This document shows, in pieces, positions 1 to 6,844 of a stretch of 13,148 nucleotides of DNA. The DNA lies in assembly GCA_021792355.1 (NCBI GenBank), contig JAJYUV010000026.1, positions 1 through 13,148 on the forward strand, read 5' to 3'. The stretch comes from Thermoplasmata archaeon (GTDB taxonomy: Archaea; Thermoplasmatota; Thermoplasmata; Thermoplasmatales; GCA-001856825). The notes beneath the pieces are model-generated. The model was not told the origin of the DNA. It made no database searches and worked only from the letters and a program-made list of their open reading frames with translations. Position 1 is the first letter of the stretch. Every line of letters begins with the position of its first letter. The position numbers and the translations under genes are program-made.

Positions 1-154
1 TTGCGAAAATGAGACCCACGAGCAGCAGGGAGATGTGAAGCACATTGTTCATAAAGAGGGGGGTGAAACTCCACACTCCTCCTGTCCCGAAAGTCCTTAT
101 CGCAGACCCGATGGATATTACAAAAATATTCCGGCGATCCGTACCAAAATCCCT
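1..154 (-). CDS. MFS-type transporter, N-terminal part (cut by window edge)
   Basis: The minus-strand frame from about 154 to the window edge is open and reads through RDFGTDRRNIFVISIGSAI, then RTFGTGGVWSFTPLFM and NNVLHISLLLVGLIFA. A short charged N-tail, a first membrane helix with a glycine-rich RxFGxG stretch and a loop of the xPLFxxNVLxxS type is the usual opening of major facilitator superfamily permeases. It directly follows the stop of the phosphatase-superfamily gene at 157, so the two are probably co-transcribed. No ATG, GTG or TTG was found in this frame near the expected start; the frame runs back into the upstream gene. A TTG at 147-145 lies in another frame that stops after nine codons. 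The gene may have an unusual start, a frameshift or a sequencing error. The family call is moderately firm; the substrate is unknown. Confidence 0.5.
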
Positions 155-156
155 CT

Positions 157-1569
157 CTATAAGAGTGACCTGCCGTCCATGTCTGCTGGAATATCGCAGT
201 TGAACAGTTTCAGAATTGTCGGAGCGAGATCGTAGATGCTTGGACTTACCTCCTTAGGAGCGATCCCGGGTCCAACCAACCCGAAGATTCCCTTAATCCT
301 GTGGTGACCGACTTGGGGATACCTATAACCCCAAGCCTCTTCTGGGATGTCTGATGCCCACACGTACCCAGATAGTGGAACTCTCTGGTGATAAATCGGA
401 TCTGAGATAGCTACTATATCTGGACCGTCCTGCAAGTAAGGGCCCCAGTATACTTCTTTGCCCTTGAGCACGTTCTTTATCACTGCCTTTCCTGTTTTAG
501 ATTTTAAAGATTTTAACCTCTTCGTCAGGTCTTCTAATATGACTTCCTTCTCTTCTGAATAGAGTGGATTTACGAAGTACATCCCTTCATCTAATGCGAC
601 GACGCGAGTCTCCTTCCAATCTATTCTGGTGTCGGGGTCAGACTCCATTGAACTTTCTATCGACTTTATCCTCTTCAATATCTTGTTCTGCATCGTTGTT
701 GGTAACTTGTTTACCACTTTGTCCAATTTTAGCTTGGTTCCAAGGTTCACAACAGTCTCTCTAGATACCCCTCTTGTGCTCCCTTCCTTGAGCGCCAAGA
801 ATCCCTCCGCCGCTAGGAATTCGTTAGAATAGAACTCGTCTTCGATTGGGCCATTTCCGTGATCACTCATTAGGAATGTGTACCCTTCCTTGTTATTGTT
901 CAGAATCCTCTGGATTCCATCGTCGTTTGCCTTTAGATTTCGATACATGATGTGCTCGTTGTTCCACATGAAGTGGGAAACGTGATCGTTCATCTCTACG
1001 GAGATGTGAATAAGGTCCGCATCCCAGAGCATCTCCGCCATATCGAACCTGGACTTTATTTCCTGTTCGATACCATCCATCGTCAGTTCAGGATTTTGGT
1101 TCCTCCTGAATAGATGGATGCCGTCCTTTGGAAACCAGGATGGTATACTCTTTTCAAATGCGGCCGGATATGTCCATGGCCCATCGCCGTGGTTCATGCC
1201 TGAAATCATGACTCCATTGACTTTGTCAGGTGGAAAAGTGGAAGGCATGTCTATTATCGATACCTTGTGTCCTTTCTCTGAAAGGATGTCCCAGTAATCG
1301 TCACCGTGAAAGCTTCTCGAGTTCAGAGTTCTGAACTTGAATTCTTTCCAGTCTATCTTTGTCCAGTGGTAAACTCCAGTTTTGCCAGGATTCTTTCCAA
1401 TAGAGTACGATTTCCATGCGGGTTGGGTCAGGTAAGGAATCGTGGAAAAGAGAGGACCGTGAAGACCCTCCTTCCAAAATTTCGAATAACCGGGAAACTC
1501 TCCCTTGTTGACGTAGGGTAAAATCGGATCCCATGTTGCTCCGTCTATCCCTATAACAACAACCTTCAT
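157..1569 (-). CDS. Alkaline phosphatase superfamily hydrolase (type I phosphodiesterase / nucleotide pyrophosphatase-like)
   Basis: This 470-residue protein is a metal-dependent hydrolase of phosphate mono- or diesters. The N-terminus carries GIDGATWD with a metal ligand at D9. It is followed by LTQPAWKSYSIGKNPGKTGV, where T48 is the likely nucleophile by comparison with NPP-type enzymes. Further ligands are visible as NDHVSH (D195, H199), SDHG (D236, H237) and GHH at 421-423. The C-terminus YDLAPTILKLF...DMDGRSL is typical of archaeal members. There is no signal peptide or membrane span, so it should be cytoplasmic. The ATG at 1569 lies about 23 nt from a TATA-like box, fitting a leaderless start. 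Relatives often sit in surface-polysaccharide loci, and this one lies between a glycosyltransferase and a transporter. The natural substrate, perhaps a nucleotide sugar or lipid-linked phosphate, cannot be told from sequence. Confidence 0.88.
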   Translation of the reverse strand: MKVVVIGIDGATWDPILPYVNKGEFPGYSKFWKEGLHGPLFSTIPYLTQPAWKSYSIGKNPGKTGVYHWTKIDWKEFKFRTLNSRSFHGDDYWDILSEKGHKVSIIDMPSTFPPDKVNGVMISGMNHGDGPWTYPAAFEKSIPSWFPKDGIHLFRRNQNPELTMDGIEQEIKSRFDMAEMLWDADLIHISVEMNDHVSHFMWNNEHIMYRNLKANDDGIQRILNNNKEGYTFLMSDHGNGPIEDEFYSNEFLAAEGFLALKEGSTRGVSRETVVNLGTKLKLDKVVNKLPTTMQNKILKRIKSIESSMESDPDTRIDWKETRVVALDEGMYFVNPLYSEEKEVILEDLTKRLKSLKSKTGKAVIKNVLKGKEVYWGPYLQDGPDIVAISDPIYHQRVPLSGYVWASDIPEEAWGYRYPQVGHHRIKGIFGLVGPGIAPKEVSPSIYDLAPTILKLFNCDIPADMDGRSLL

Positions 1570-1574
1570 CCGAA

Positions 1575-1588
1575 ACGCATCGATGCGT
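1575..1588. promoter_or_regulatory. Perfect 14-bp palindrome, candidate operator
   Basis: ACGCATCGATGCGT is a perfect palindrome immediately next to the TATA box and ending 6 bp before the ATG at 1569. It covers the space between TATA box and transcription start, where an archaeal repressor would block initiation. The palindrome is seen directly; its use as an operator is inferred from position. Confidence 0.4.
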
Positions 1589-1599
1589 CTTATAAATAT
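1589..1599 (-). promoter_or_regulatory. TATA box of the phosphatase-superfamily gene
   Basis: Read on the minus strand this is ATATTTATAAG. The core TTTATAAG (1596-1589) is centred about 23 nt before the ATG at 1569, which matches the archaeal TATA-to-start distance and implies a leaderless mRNA. The gene therefore seems to be transcribed independently of the glycosyltransferase 220 bp upstream. Confidence 0.6.
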
Positions 1600-1789
1600 C
1601 TTCGGAGCTTGCCCGAGCCGCCGAATTCCCAGGAAACTACACGAGCATCAACATGGTTTAGCATCTGTGACGCTGACGTGTTTACTCCTGTCGAACAACA
1701 TACATTGCGGCCAATATTGTTGTACATTCTCTGCACATCAAAGTTGATAAGAAGGCATGCTTCAGTGAGAGGAATGGTACCGTGAAGAT

Positions 1790-2590
1790 TCAACTTCGAA
1801 TGAGGGCGTCCAAAAGAGCGATTGGCTTTAATAGACTCTCAACTACGTGAAAAGGATGTTTTATTCTTCCTCCAGAACGAGATTTTACCCTCATTGAAAG
1901 TGCTCTGTTCTTGATGAAGACTAGTGCAGCAGATCGCAGGTAAGCATATCTCTTCTTAATCAGTTTTGAATACGAGTCGAATTCTGAATGGTCATGATAT
2001 ATTGCTGCTTCTGGTACGTACACTCCTCTGAACCCTGCGTGCAATGCCCTGATGTTCATGTCGTAGTCTTCGCTGTAGGGAATGGATTCATCAAATCCGC
2101 CAAGTTTTTGGAGTACGGTCCGTCTCCACATCGAATTCCCGAGTGGGAGATATGCTATGTTAGAGGGAACTTGGTACTCATAAATGTAGTCTTCAACCTG
2201 GTTTACGTACTTTTCTGGACCACTCCTTGCCGCGTGGTGAAGCATAGGCCCACCAGAGAAATCTGCTGATCCACTCAGTATCGGTCTTGCGAGTTCTTCC
2301 AACCAAATCGGAATCGCAGTTTCGTCGGTGTCCAAGAAGGCGATCATATCTCCGGTGACAGTAGAAAGTGCCTTGTTTCTTGATTCGACAACGTTACCAG
2401 GTAAGTGCTCCAATCTTGCTCCGTACTTTGCGCAGACCTCTGCAATATCCCATTCGGTTCCACCGTCGGCCACTATCACCTCATACGGCTTTAGGGTCTG
2501 CGTCGATAGTGATTCCAGTGCGCTAGAAACCCTTCTATCGTTAAGAGATACTATTATTACTGAAATTCGTCCTAAGGGTTCCTTTTGCAC
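1790..2590 (-). CDS. Family 2 glycosyltransferase
   Basis: This 266-residue GT-A-fold enzyme should transfer a sugar from a nucleotide-activated donor. The N-terminal strand is ISVIIVSLNDRR, followed by PYEVIVADGG. A metal-binding DTD motif lies at 87-89 within IAFLDTDE. The acceptor-side GGFDE (164-168) and SEDYD (173-177, catalytic base region) complete the GT2 pattern. The C-terminal segment YAYLRSAALVFIKN is moderately hydrophobic and may touch the membrane, but no clear transmembrane helix is present. The start is GTG at 2590, chosen because a TATA-like box lies about 23 nt upstream; the ATG a few bases further upstream is in another frame and stops quickly. It is a candidate to consume the rhamnose or heptose donors made further right. 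Donor and acceptor are not predictable. Confidence 0.88.
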   Translation of the reverse strand: MQKEPLGRISVIIVSLNDRRVSSALESLSTQTLKPYEVIVADGGTEWDIAEVCAKYGARLEHLPGNVVESRNKALSTVTGDMIAFLDTDETAIPIWLEELARPILSGSADFSGGPMLHHAARSGPEKYVNQVEDYIYEYQVPSNIAYLPLGNSMWRRTVLQKLGGFDESIPYSEDYDMNIRALHAGFRGVYVPEAAIYHDHSEFDSYSKLIKKRYAYLRSAALVFIKNRALSMRVKSRSGGRIKHPFHVVESLLKPIALLDALIRS

Positions 2591-2608
2591 ATGTTCTTAT
2601 CAAAGAGT

Positions 2609-2617
2609 CTTATAAAA
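2609..2617 (-). promoter_or_regulatory. TATA box of the family 2 glycosyltransferase gene
   Basis: Minus-strand TTTTATAAG is centred about 23 nt before the GTG start at 2590. The spacing supports both a leaderless mRNA and the GTG start. Confidence 0.6.
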
Positions 2618-2622
2618 CCTTT

Positions 2623-2644
2623 CGAGCCATTGTGTTCTGGCTCG
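2623..2644. repeat. Inverted repeat CGAGCCA-N8-TGGCTCG
   Basis: Two perfect 7-bp arms (2623-2629 and 2638-2644) are separated by 8 bp, centred about 20 bp upstream of the glycosyltransferase TATA box. The position suits an upstream activator or regulator site, but it could also be chance or a small RNA hairpin. Confidence 0.35.
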
Positions 2645-2783
2645 TCTGTTCGAATTTCAGCTGGACACTATTCATGCAAGAATATGTTTAAAGGGCTCAG
2701 CCTTGAAGATGGTAGGATTTCATTTTCCTAGAGGTTTGAAGTTCTTGACCTGAGCTGATGTATAGATGCGGCGAGTAAACAAT

Positions 2784-2792
2784 CTTAAAATA
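2784..2792 (+). promoter_or_regulatory. TATA-like box of surface protein A
   Basis: CTTAAAATA is centred about 33 nt before the ATG at 2821. Transcription should begin near 2812, giving a very short leader rather than a strictly leaderless mRNA. No Shine-Dalgarno sequence is visible before the ATG. Confidence 0.4.
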
Positions 2793-2820
2793 TTGAAATT
2801 GCTATTTGTTATTGTTGTTT

Positions 2821-3705
2821 ATGCAAGAAAGAAAGATTCCATCACAGTCAAGTCTTTTGTTACTCAGCCTTTTCGCGATAGTCATCGTCCTGGTATTTTC
2901 TGCTTTTTCCGCCTTGCCTGTTGGTAAGGGAGCCACACAAGTCCAAGTCGATTATGCTGCTATAAGGCCGCAACAATCCGACTTGAATTTGCCTCCGGGT
3001 GCCCAGATATACCTGTATGGATACAACGTTGGAGCGTCTCTTCAATCAGGACTCTTCTTATACGGGCAATACTATTATGTCAGCAATGCAATTGGAAACA
3101 TCGTCGATTCATTAGCTGTCACAACCAACAATACCGATGGATTTATGACGCCGTGTGGAGCGTTAACCGTTACAGGTATTGGAATTTCTGGGTTCAGTTC
3201 CTACGCATTCACTTATGGAATGAACGCTACTTCCGGAGCTGGGTCTGCATCTGACACTTTCAACGCGACGTCAACTGGACAACTTGCTGTCATAATCGCT
3301 TTCGGTGGAAGTCAGTCAATGGTTAGAGTCTCTGGAATTCCTAATATGCAAGTCGATTCTTCAAACGTTAATTCTGCTGGGTGGGTGACTTCTGGGCTAA
3401 TGCCCATGATTGTGGGGCATTCCTACCTCAACAAAGGACAATACACAGTTTCTGAGATTTCTGAGGGCAATATAACACAGAATACAACGGCCAACAAGAC
3501 CCACATGGCAGACCTAATTGGAGTGTTCCTGTTCACGCCTGGAACTCCGATTAAATCTTCAAATACTGGACCTTCAACGGGAATGAGCATATTACAAGTG
3601 ATAGACGTCATGATAGTGGTGGCTGCAGTTGCCGTGGTCTCCCTGGTGATTGGAGTTTTCATAGGAACATTTCTCGGGAGAAGAACGAAGGAAAAGATTG
3701 TCTGA
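2821..3705 (+). CDS. Secreted, sequon-rich, C-terminally anchored surface protein (paralog A)
   Basis: I do not recognise a named family. The 294-residue protein has an N-terminal signal-like helix (about residues 10-33). A threonine-, serine- and glycine-rich extracellular domain of roughly 210 residues follows. The C-terminal helix VMIVVAAVAVVSLVIGVFIG is followed by RRTKEKIV, a stop-transfer anchor with the tail inside. At least six N-glycosylation sequons (NNT, NAT twice, NIT, NTT, NKT) are present and only one cysteine. It is clearly related to the protein at 11948-12820: shared blocks include YPQQ or RPQQ, YLYGYN, TTNxT, ISGF or ITGF, ASNIN or SSNVN, GW[VI]SG, HSYL and ADLIGxFLF. The ATG at 2821 is preferred over an in-frame TTG 15 nt upstream. 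It is probably an envelope glycoprotein; its exact role is unknown. Confidence 0.82.
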   Translation: MQERKIPSQSSLLLLSLFAIVIVLVFSAFSALPVGKGATQVQVDYAAIRPQQSDLNLPPGAQIYLYGYNVGASLQSGLFLYGQYYYVSNAIGNIVDSLAVTTNNTDGFMTPCGALTVTGIGISGFSSYAFTYGMNATSGAGSASDTFNATSTGQLAVIIAFGGSQSMVRVSGIPNMQVDSSNVNSAGWVTSGLMPMIVGHSYLNKGQYTVSEISEGNITQNTTANKTHMADLIGVFLFTPGTPIKSSNTGPSTGMSILQVIDVMIVVAAVAVVSLVIGVFIGTFLGRRTKEKIV

Positions 3706-3706
3706 A

Positions 3707-3739
3707 CTTCGACAATGCTGACTCAGAATGAGTACGAAG
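3707..3739 (+). terminator. Possible hairpin terminator after surface protein A
   Basis: Directly after the stop codon, arms CTTCG (3707-3711) and CGAAG (3735-3739) enclose a second stem ACTCA-gaa-TGAGT (3721-3733). There is no strong T tract, so termination is only a guess from the position between convergent genes. Confidence 0.25.
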
Positions 3740-3813
3740 AATGGAACGTCCAAATTCAGCTTCGGATCAATGTACACGGACAATTATCATTAGAACTCTG
3801 CTCCTCCAGTTCT

Positions 3814-4827
3814 TCAGTTTTCCCTGCCGTCGGTAGAAGTCTTTTCGCTAATCTTATCATCAAAGTAAACCATATTTGCAACTTCTCTCAGATTCCTGAC
3901 ACCCCAGTAGTCGCCTACCGTGCTTCCTATAAGGTCACCTATCCTGTATTCAATGAAGTCAATACTATTCCTTTCGTTACAAATATGGAGGGAGAGTTCC
4001 CAGTCTTCAACTCCATTTATGTATGCTTCATCAAAAACCTCACCATTCACAGATTTAACCCATCTTCCACTGAAAATGGAGAAAGCGCTCGTGAGAATGA
4101 AACATCTAGTTTCCTTGTAGAATACCTTTTTCAAGAGCTCTTGACGTGAGGCAAAGACCCATTTTGCTCCAAACTTCTTCGATATCTTCTTAGTTGCAAG
4201 GAATATTCCCGTGTTCATGTTTCTTCTAGATAGGAGGTAGATATACTCTGCAGTTCTTCCGATAATGGCTCTAGGGACCCCAATACAGATTGGAAATGAG
4301 TGGTAAATAGTAGGTTTGGTGAATAAGGAATTCAATTTCTCTGGATCTTTCTTTCTGAGTTCGGCAGTGAGAACTTCTACATCGTCGACCTTTTCCATAT
4401 CGTCGTTCGACACCACTATCCATTTTGGGTTGTACTGCAACGCTCTCTTAATTCCCACGTTGCAACTGTGAGAATAATTAAAGTACGGATCCCTTGGACT
4501 CCCGCTCTCGACGAAGATTGTGTGAATCCCCTTAAAAATGTTCTCTCTGCATTCTCGAGAAAATCTGCCTTCGTAGTTTGCAGTTGGAATTACGACTATT
4601 GTCTCCTTATTCCCTTCTACTTCCTTTATTTCGGCTCTTCCTTTTGGTCTCTCTCTCATCCATTCGATTATATCTTCTCTGGAGTGGAAGGTATCGTAAA
4701 AACTCCGGATCTTGGAGGGATCCTCAGAGGTAAAGAGCCTGTCCCTGCACCAAGTAGTACTGAGAAATGAGTTGACTATTTCCTTTTGGTGATAGTCAGT
4801 ACAGAGTGTGCATTTCTGCTCCGTCAC
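3814..4827 (-). CDS. Divergent GT-A-type glycosyltransferase
   Basis: The 337-residue protein has a GT-A-like core beginning near residue 76. VVIPTANYEGR (78-88) is the first strand and loop, HTIFVESGSP follows, and WIVVSNDDM contains a DxD-like NDD at 141-143. GVEDWELSLHI holds an E-D pair at 274-275 in the place of the usual GT2 catalytic ED. This supports a family 2-like transferase, more divergent than the one at 1790-2590. The first 75 residues are an extra N-terminal segment with CTLC near the start and a further cysteine at about 27; I cannot assign it. No signal peptide or clear membrane span is seen. GTG at 4827 is chosen because a TATA-like box lies 25 nt upstream. It is transcribed divergently from rmlA with 91 bp between starts, fitting shared control. 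Donor and acceptor are unknown. Confidence 0.7.
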   Translation of the reverse strand: MTEQKCTLCTDYHQKEIVNSFLSTTWCRDRLFTSEDPSKIRSFYDTFHSREDIIEWMRERPKGRAEIKEVEGNKETIVVIPTANYEGRFSRECRENIFKGIHTIFVESGSPRDPYFNYSHSCNVGIKRALQYNPKWIVVSNDDMEKVDDVEVLTAELRKKDPEKLNSLFTKPTIYHSFPICIGVPRAIIGRTAEYIYLLSRRNMNTGIFLATKKISKKFGAKWVFASRQELLKKVFYKETRCFILTSAFSIFSGRWVKSVNGEVFDEAYINGVEDWELSLHICNERNSIDFIEYRIGDLIGSTVGDYWGVRNLREVANMVYFDDKISEKTSTDGREN

Positions 4828-4848
4828 TAAATCTTCAGGTAACTCTAA

Positions 4849-4856
4849 CTTATTAA
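4849..4856 (-). promoter_or_regulatory. TATA-like box of the divergent glycosyltransferase
   Basis: Minus-strand TTAATAAG is centred about 25 nt before the GTG at 4827. It lies back to back with the rmlA promoter in the same 91-bp gap. Confidence 0.5.
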
Positions 4857-4890
4857 TTTATTCAGAAAACGTCGAATTTTTACGGTCAAC

Positions 4891-4898
4891 TATATAAG
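4891..4898 (+). promoter_or_regulatory. TATA box of the rml-hddC operon
   Basis: TATATAAG is centred about 24 nt before the GTG start of rmlA at 4919, the clearest promoter in the window. The mRNA should begin at or next to the GTG. Confidence 0.65.
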
Positions 4899-4918
4899 AA
4901 TGGTATCAATAATAAGAG

Positions 4919-5977
4919 GTGAAAGGCATAATCCTACACGGGGGTGCTGGGACGCGTCTGAGGCCACTCACATACACAGACGTTAAGCAACTCTTGCCGC
5001 TCGCTGGAAGACCGGTGAGTGAGTACATCCTGTTTAATCTAATAGCTCTAGGTATCAAGAAGGTTAACATAGTACTTGGCGAGGTGGGACACAAGGAAGT
5101 TCAGGACTATTACGGAGATGGTTCTAAGTGGGGGATAGAGATATCGTATACCTATCAGGGAAAACCACTGGGAATTGCACACGCAATAGGAATGGTGAGG
5201 GACTTCGTGGAAGACGATGACTTCGTAGTGGCCCTCGGTGACAACTATTTTCACAACGGATTTAAAGAGTTATCTAGAGATTTCGAACTGCATAGAAAAG
5301 AGACATATATCGCCGTTACTGAAGTTCCAAATCCCAGACAATTTGGAGTAGCTGAGATATCTAATGGAAAAATTGTCGGATTGGTCGAAAAACCGAAGAA
5401 TCCAAGGTCGAAATTTGCAGTTACTGGTGTTTATTTCCTGAGAAAGAGCGTCTTTCCATTCATCGACTCCCTGAAACCATCTTGGAGGGGTGAGCTTGAG
5501 ATTACAGAAGCGTTCCAGAAGATGATAGAGGCTGGGTTAGAAGTTGGATATAGCGTCATAACTGGGTGGTGGAAAGATACTGGAACACCAGAAGAGTTCC
5601 TGAGTTGCAATCGGATGGCACTAGAAAACTTGGTAAATAATGGCAAAAACGCTGAGGGATCATATGGTGACGCATATCTTGGCGAAAATGTGACCATAGA
5701 TAGTCTGTCCAAGATTGTCGGCCCAAGTTATATAGGAAGTGGGACCAAGATTGTTAACAGCGTTATAGGTCCATACTCAAGCATAGGAAGGAATTGCAGT
5801 CTTGAAGACTGCAAAGTGGAGAACTCAGTAGTTATGGATGATGTATCGATTGTGTTAGACTCTTCTTCAAAGATAAAAGACAGCATCGTCGGACCAGTGA
5901 GTAAGATTAGAACGAGCGGAGCGGATGGGAAGGTGTTGCGCTTAGTGATTGGAAGAGATTCAAAAATAGAGGTGTGA
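4919..5977 (+). CDS. rmlA: Glucose-1-phosphate thymidylyltransferase, long form
   Basis: The enzyme makes dTDP-glucose from glucose-1-phosphate and dTTP, the first step of dTDP-L-rhamnose synthesis. The nucleotide-binding loop GGAGTRLRPLT lies at 8-18, followed by K23 in VKQLLP. The catalytic metal aspartate is D108 in ALGDNYF, VEKP lies at 156-159, and WWKDTGTPEE (217-226) is the typical end of the transferase domain. The remaining 120 or so residues have short repeated hydrophobic turns (IGSGTKI, VIGPYSSIG, VENSVVMDD, IKDSIVG), a left-handed beta-helix. At 352 residues it matches the long RmlA/StrD-like form common in archaea and actinomycetes rather than the 290-residue enterobacterial form. 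GTG start is set by the TATA spacing. It opens the operon, with rmlD 7 bp downstream. Confidence 0.95.
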   Translation: MKGIILHGGAGTRLRPLTYTDVKQLLPLAGRPVSEYILFNLIALGIKKVNIVLGEVGHKEVQDYYGDGSKWGIEISYTYQGKPLGIAHAIGMVRDFVEDDDFVVALGDNYFHNGFKELSRDFELHRKETYIAVTEVPNPRQFGVAEISNGKIVGLVEKPKNPRSKFAVTGVYFLRKSVFPFIDSLKPSWRGELEITEAFQKMIEAGLEVGYSVITGWWKDTGTPEEFLSCNRMALENLVNNGKNAEGSYGDAYLGENVTIDSLSKIVGPSYIGSGTKIVNSVIGPYSSIGRNCSLEDCKVENSVVMDDVSIVLDSSSKIKDSIVGPVSKIRTSGADGKVLRLVIGRDSKIEV

Positions 5978-5984
5978 TCTCTTC

Positions 5985-6815
5985 TTGAAGATTCTAATCC
6001 TAGGTGGATCCGGCCAGCTCGCTAAATCGATTGGTTACCTGATAAATGGGGCGATTTTCGCTTCGCGGAGTGGAGACATAAAGTTGGACCTGACGCGTAA
6101 CGAAACGATTTATGATAGATTATCAGACTTGAACCCAGACATAATTGTCAATACGAGCGGGATGACGGGAGTTGATCAGTGTGAACAGAACATACGAGAG
6201 GCGTATCTGGTTAACGCTCTATCGGTAAAAGAGATCGCAAGATTCTGCAGGGATCGTGGGATTAGGTTGATGCATTTTTCCACAGACTATGTGTTCGATG
6301 GAAAGGATGGAAGATACAAGGAGGACTCAGTACCAAATCCGATCAACTACTATGGCCTTAGCAAACTTATTGGGGATAGCTATGCTCTATCATACGACAA
6401 TTCTATCGTGATTAGGACATCAGGTGTGTACGGTCTTTCAAGAAATTTCCCGGTGCTCTCCCTTGAAAAGCTCAGGAGTAATAGTAGCGTGAGTGCGATT
6501 CGAGGTTACTATTCCCCTATTTTTGCTGGCCTCCTGGCTCGGGCCTCAGTTGAGCTAATGAACTCTAACCACTCTGGGTTACTGAACATCGCGGGGGAAA
6601 GGGTCACCAGACGTGAATTGGCTATAAAGATAGCAGAACGGTTTGGTCTAGACAAGAACCTGGTAAAAGAGGTGATGGAGGGCCTAAATTTAGTCGCAAA
6701 AAGACCTCTAGATTCTTCGTTGGACTCTTCAAAGGCACGAGGACTGCTGTCGTTCGATTTCTACACTTCCGAGATGAACGTGAATGAATTCTACTCGTTT
6801 GTCAACAGAAAATGA
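5985..6815 (+). CDS. rmlD: dTDP-4-dehydrorhamnose reductase
   Basis: This NAD(P)H-dependent extended short-chain dehydrogenase reduces dTDP-4-dehydro-L-rhamnose to dTDP-L-rhamnose, the last pathway step. The nucleotide-binding GGSGQLA is at 7-13. STDYVFDG spans 99-106 and the catalytic YGLSK pair is Y123/K127. RPLDSSLDSSKAR near the C-terminus is the family's usual RPxxSxLD ending. The 276-residue length is normal. The start is a TTG preceded by GAGGTGTGAT, a Shine-Dalgarno sequence that overlaps the rmlA stop codon and ends 6 nt before the TTG, indicating translational coupling. No alternative ATG fits the conserved N-terminal strand. Confidence 0.94.
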   Translation: MKILILGGSGQLAKSIGYLINGAIFASRSGDIKLDLTRNETIYDRLSDLNPDIIVNTSGMTGVDQCEQNIREAYLVNALSVKEIARFCRDRGIRLMHFSTDYVFDGKDGRYKEDSVPNPINYYGLSKLIGDSYALSYDNSIVIRTSGVYGLSRNFPVLSLEKLRSNSSVSAIRGYYSPIFAGLLARASVELMNSNHSGLLNIAGERVTRRELAIKIAERFGLDKNLVKEVMEGLNLVAKRPLDSSLDSSKARGLLSFDFYTSEMNVNEFYSFVNRK

Positions 6816-6824
6816 TTTTAAATT
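6816..6824 (+). promoter_or_regulatory. Internal TATA-like box before rmlC
   Basis: TTTTAAATT in the 29-bp gap after rmlD is centred about 25 nt before the rmlC ATG at 6845, the same spacing as at the operon-opening genes. No Shine-Dalgarno sequence precedes rmlC. This suggests an internal promoter giving a leaderless rmlC-rmlB-hddC transcript. Confidence 0.5.
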
Positions 6825-6844
6825 AACTACTATTCAATGTTGAG

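Noticed and set aside
1600..1660. Possible tRNA-like T-arm (GGGAATTCGG on the minus strand).
   Set aside because: No matching acceptor, D-arm or anticodon stem could be built around it.
1590..1793. 67-codon minus-strand frame starting at a TTG that overlaps the glycosyltransferase stop codon.
   Set aside because: No Shine-Dalgarno sequence, no recognisable motif, and its end runs through the promoter of the next gene. Chance is the simpler reading.
2709..2753. Fourteen-codon ORF about 20 nt after a TTTAAA sequence, upstream of surface protein A.
   Set aside because: Too short to support, TATA distance slightly short, and no sequence feature suggests a functional leader peptide.
3715..4149. 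Plus-strand open frame of 144 codons opposite the divergent glycosyltransferase.
   Set aside because: The minus-strand frame has glycosyltransferase motifs and a promoter; the plus frame has neither.
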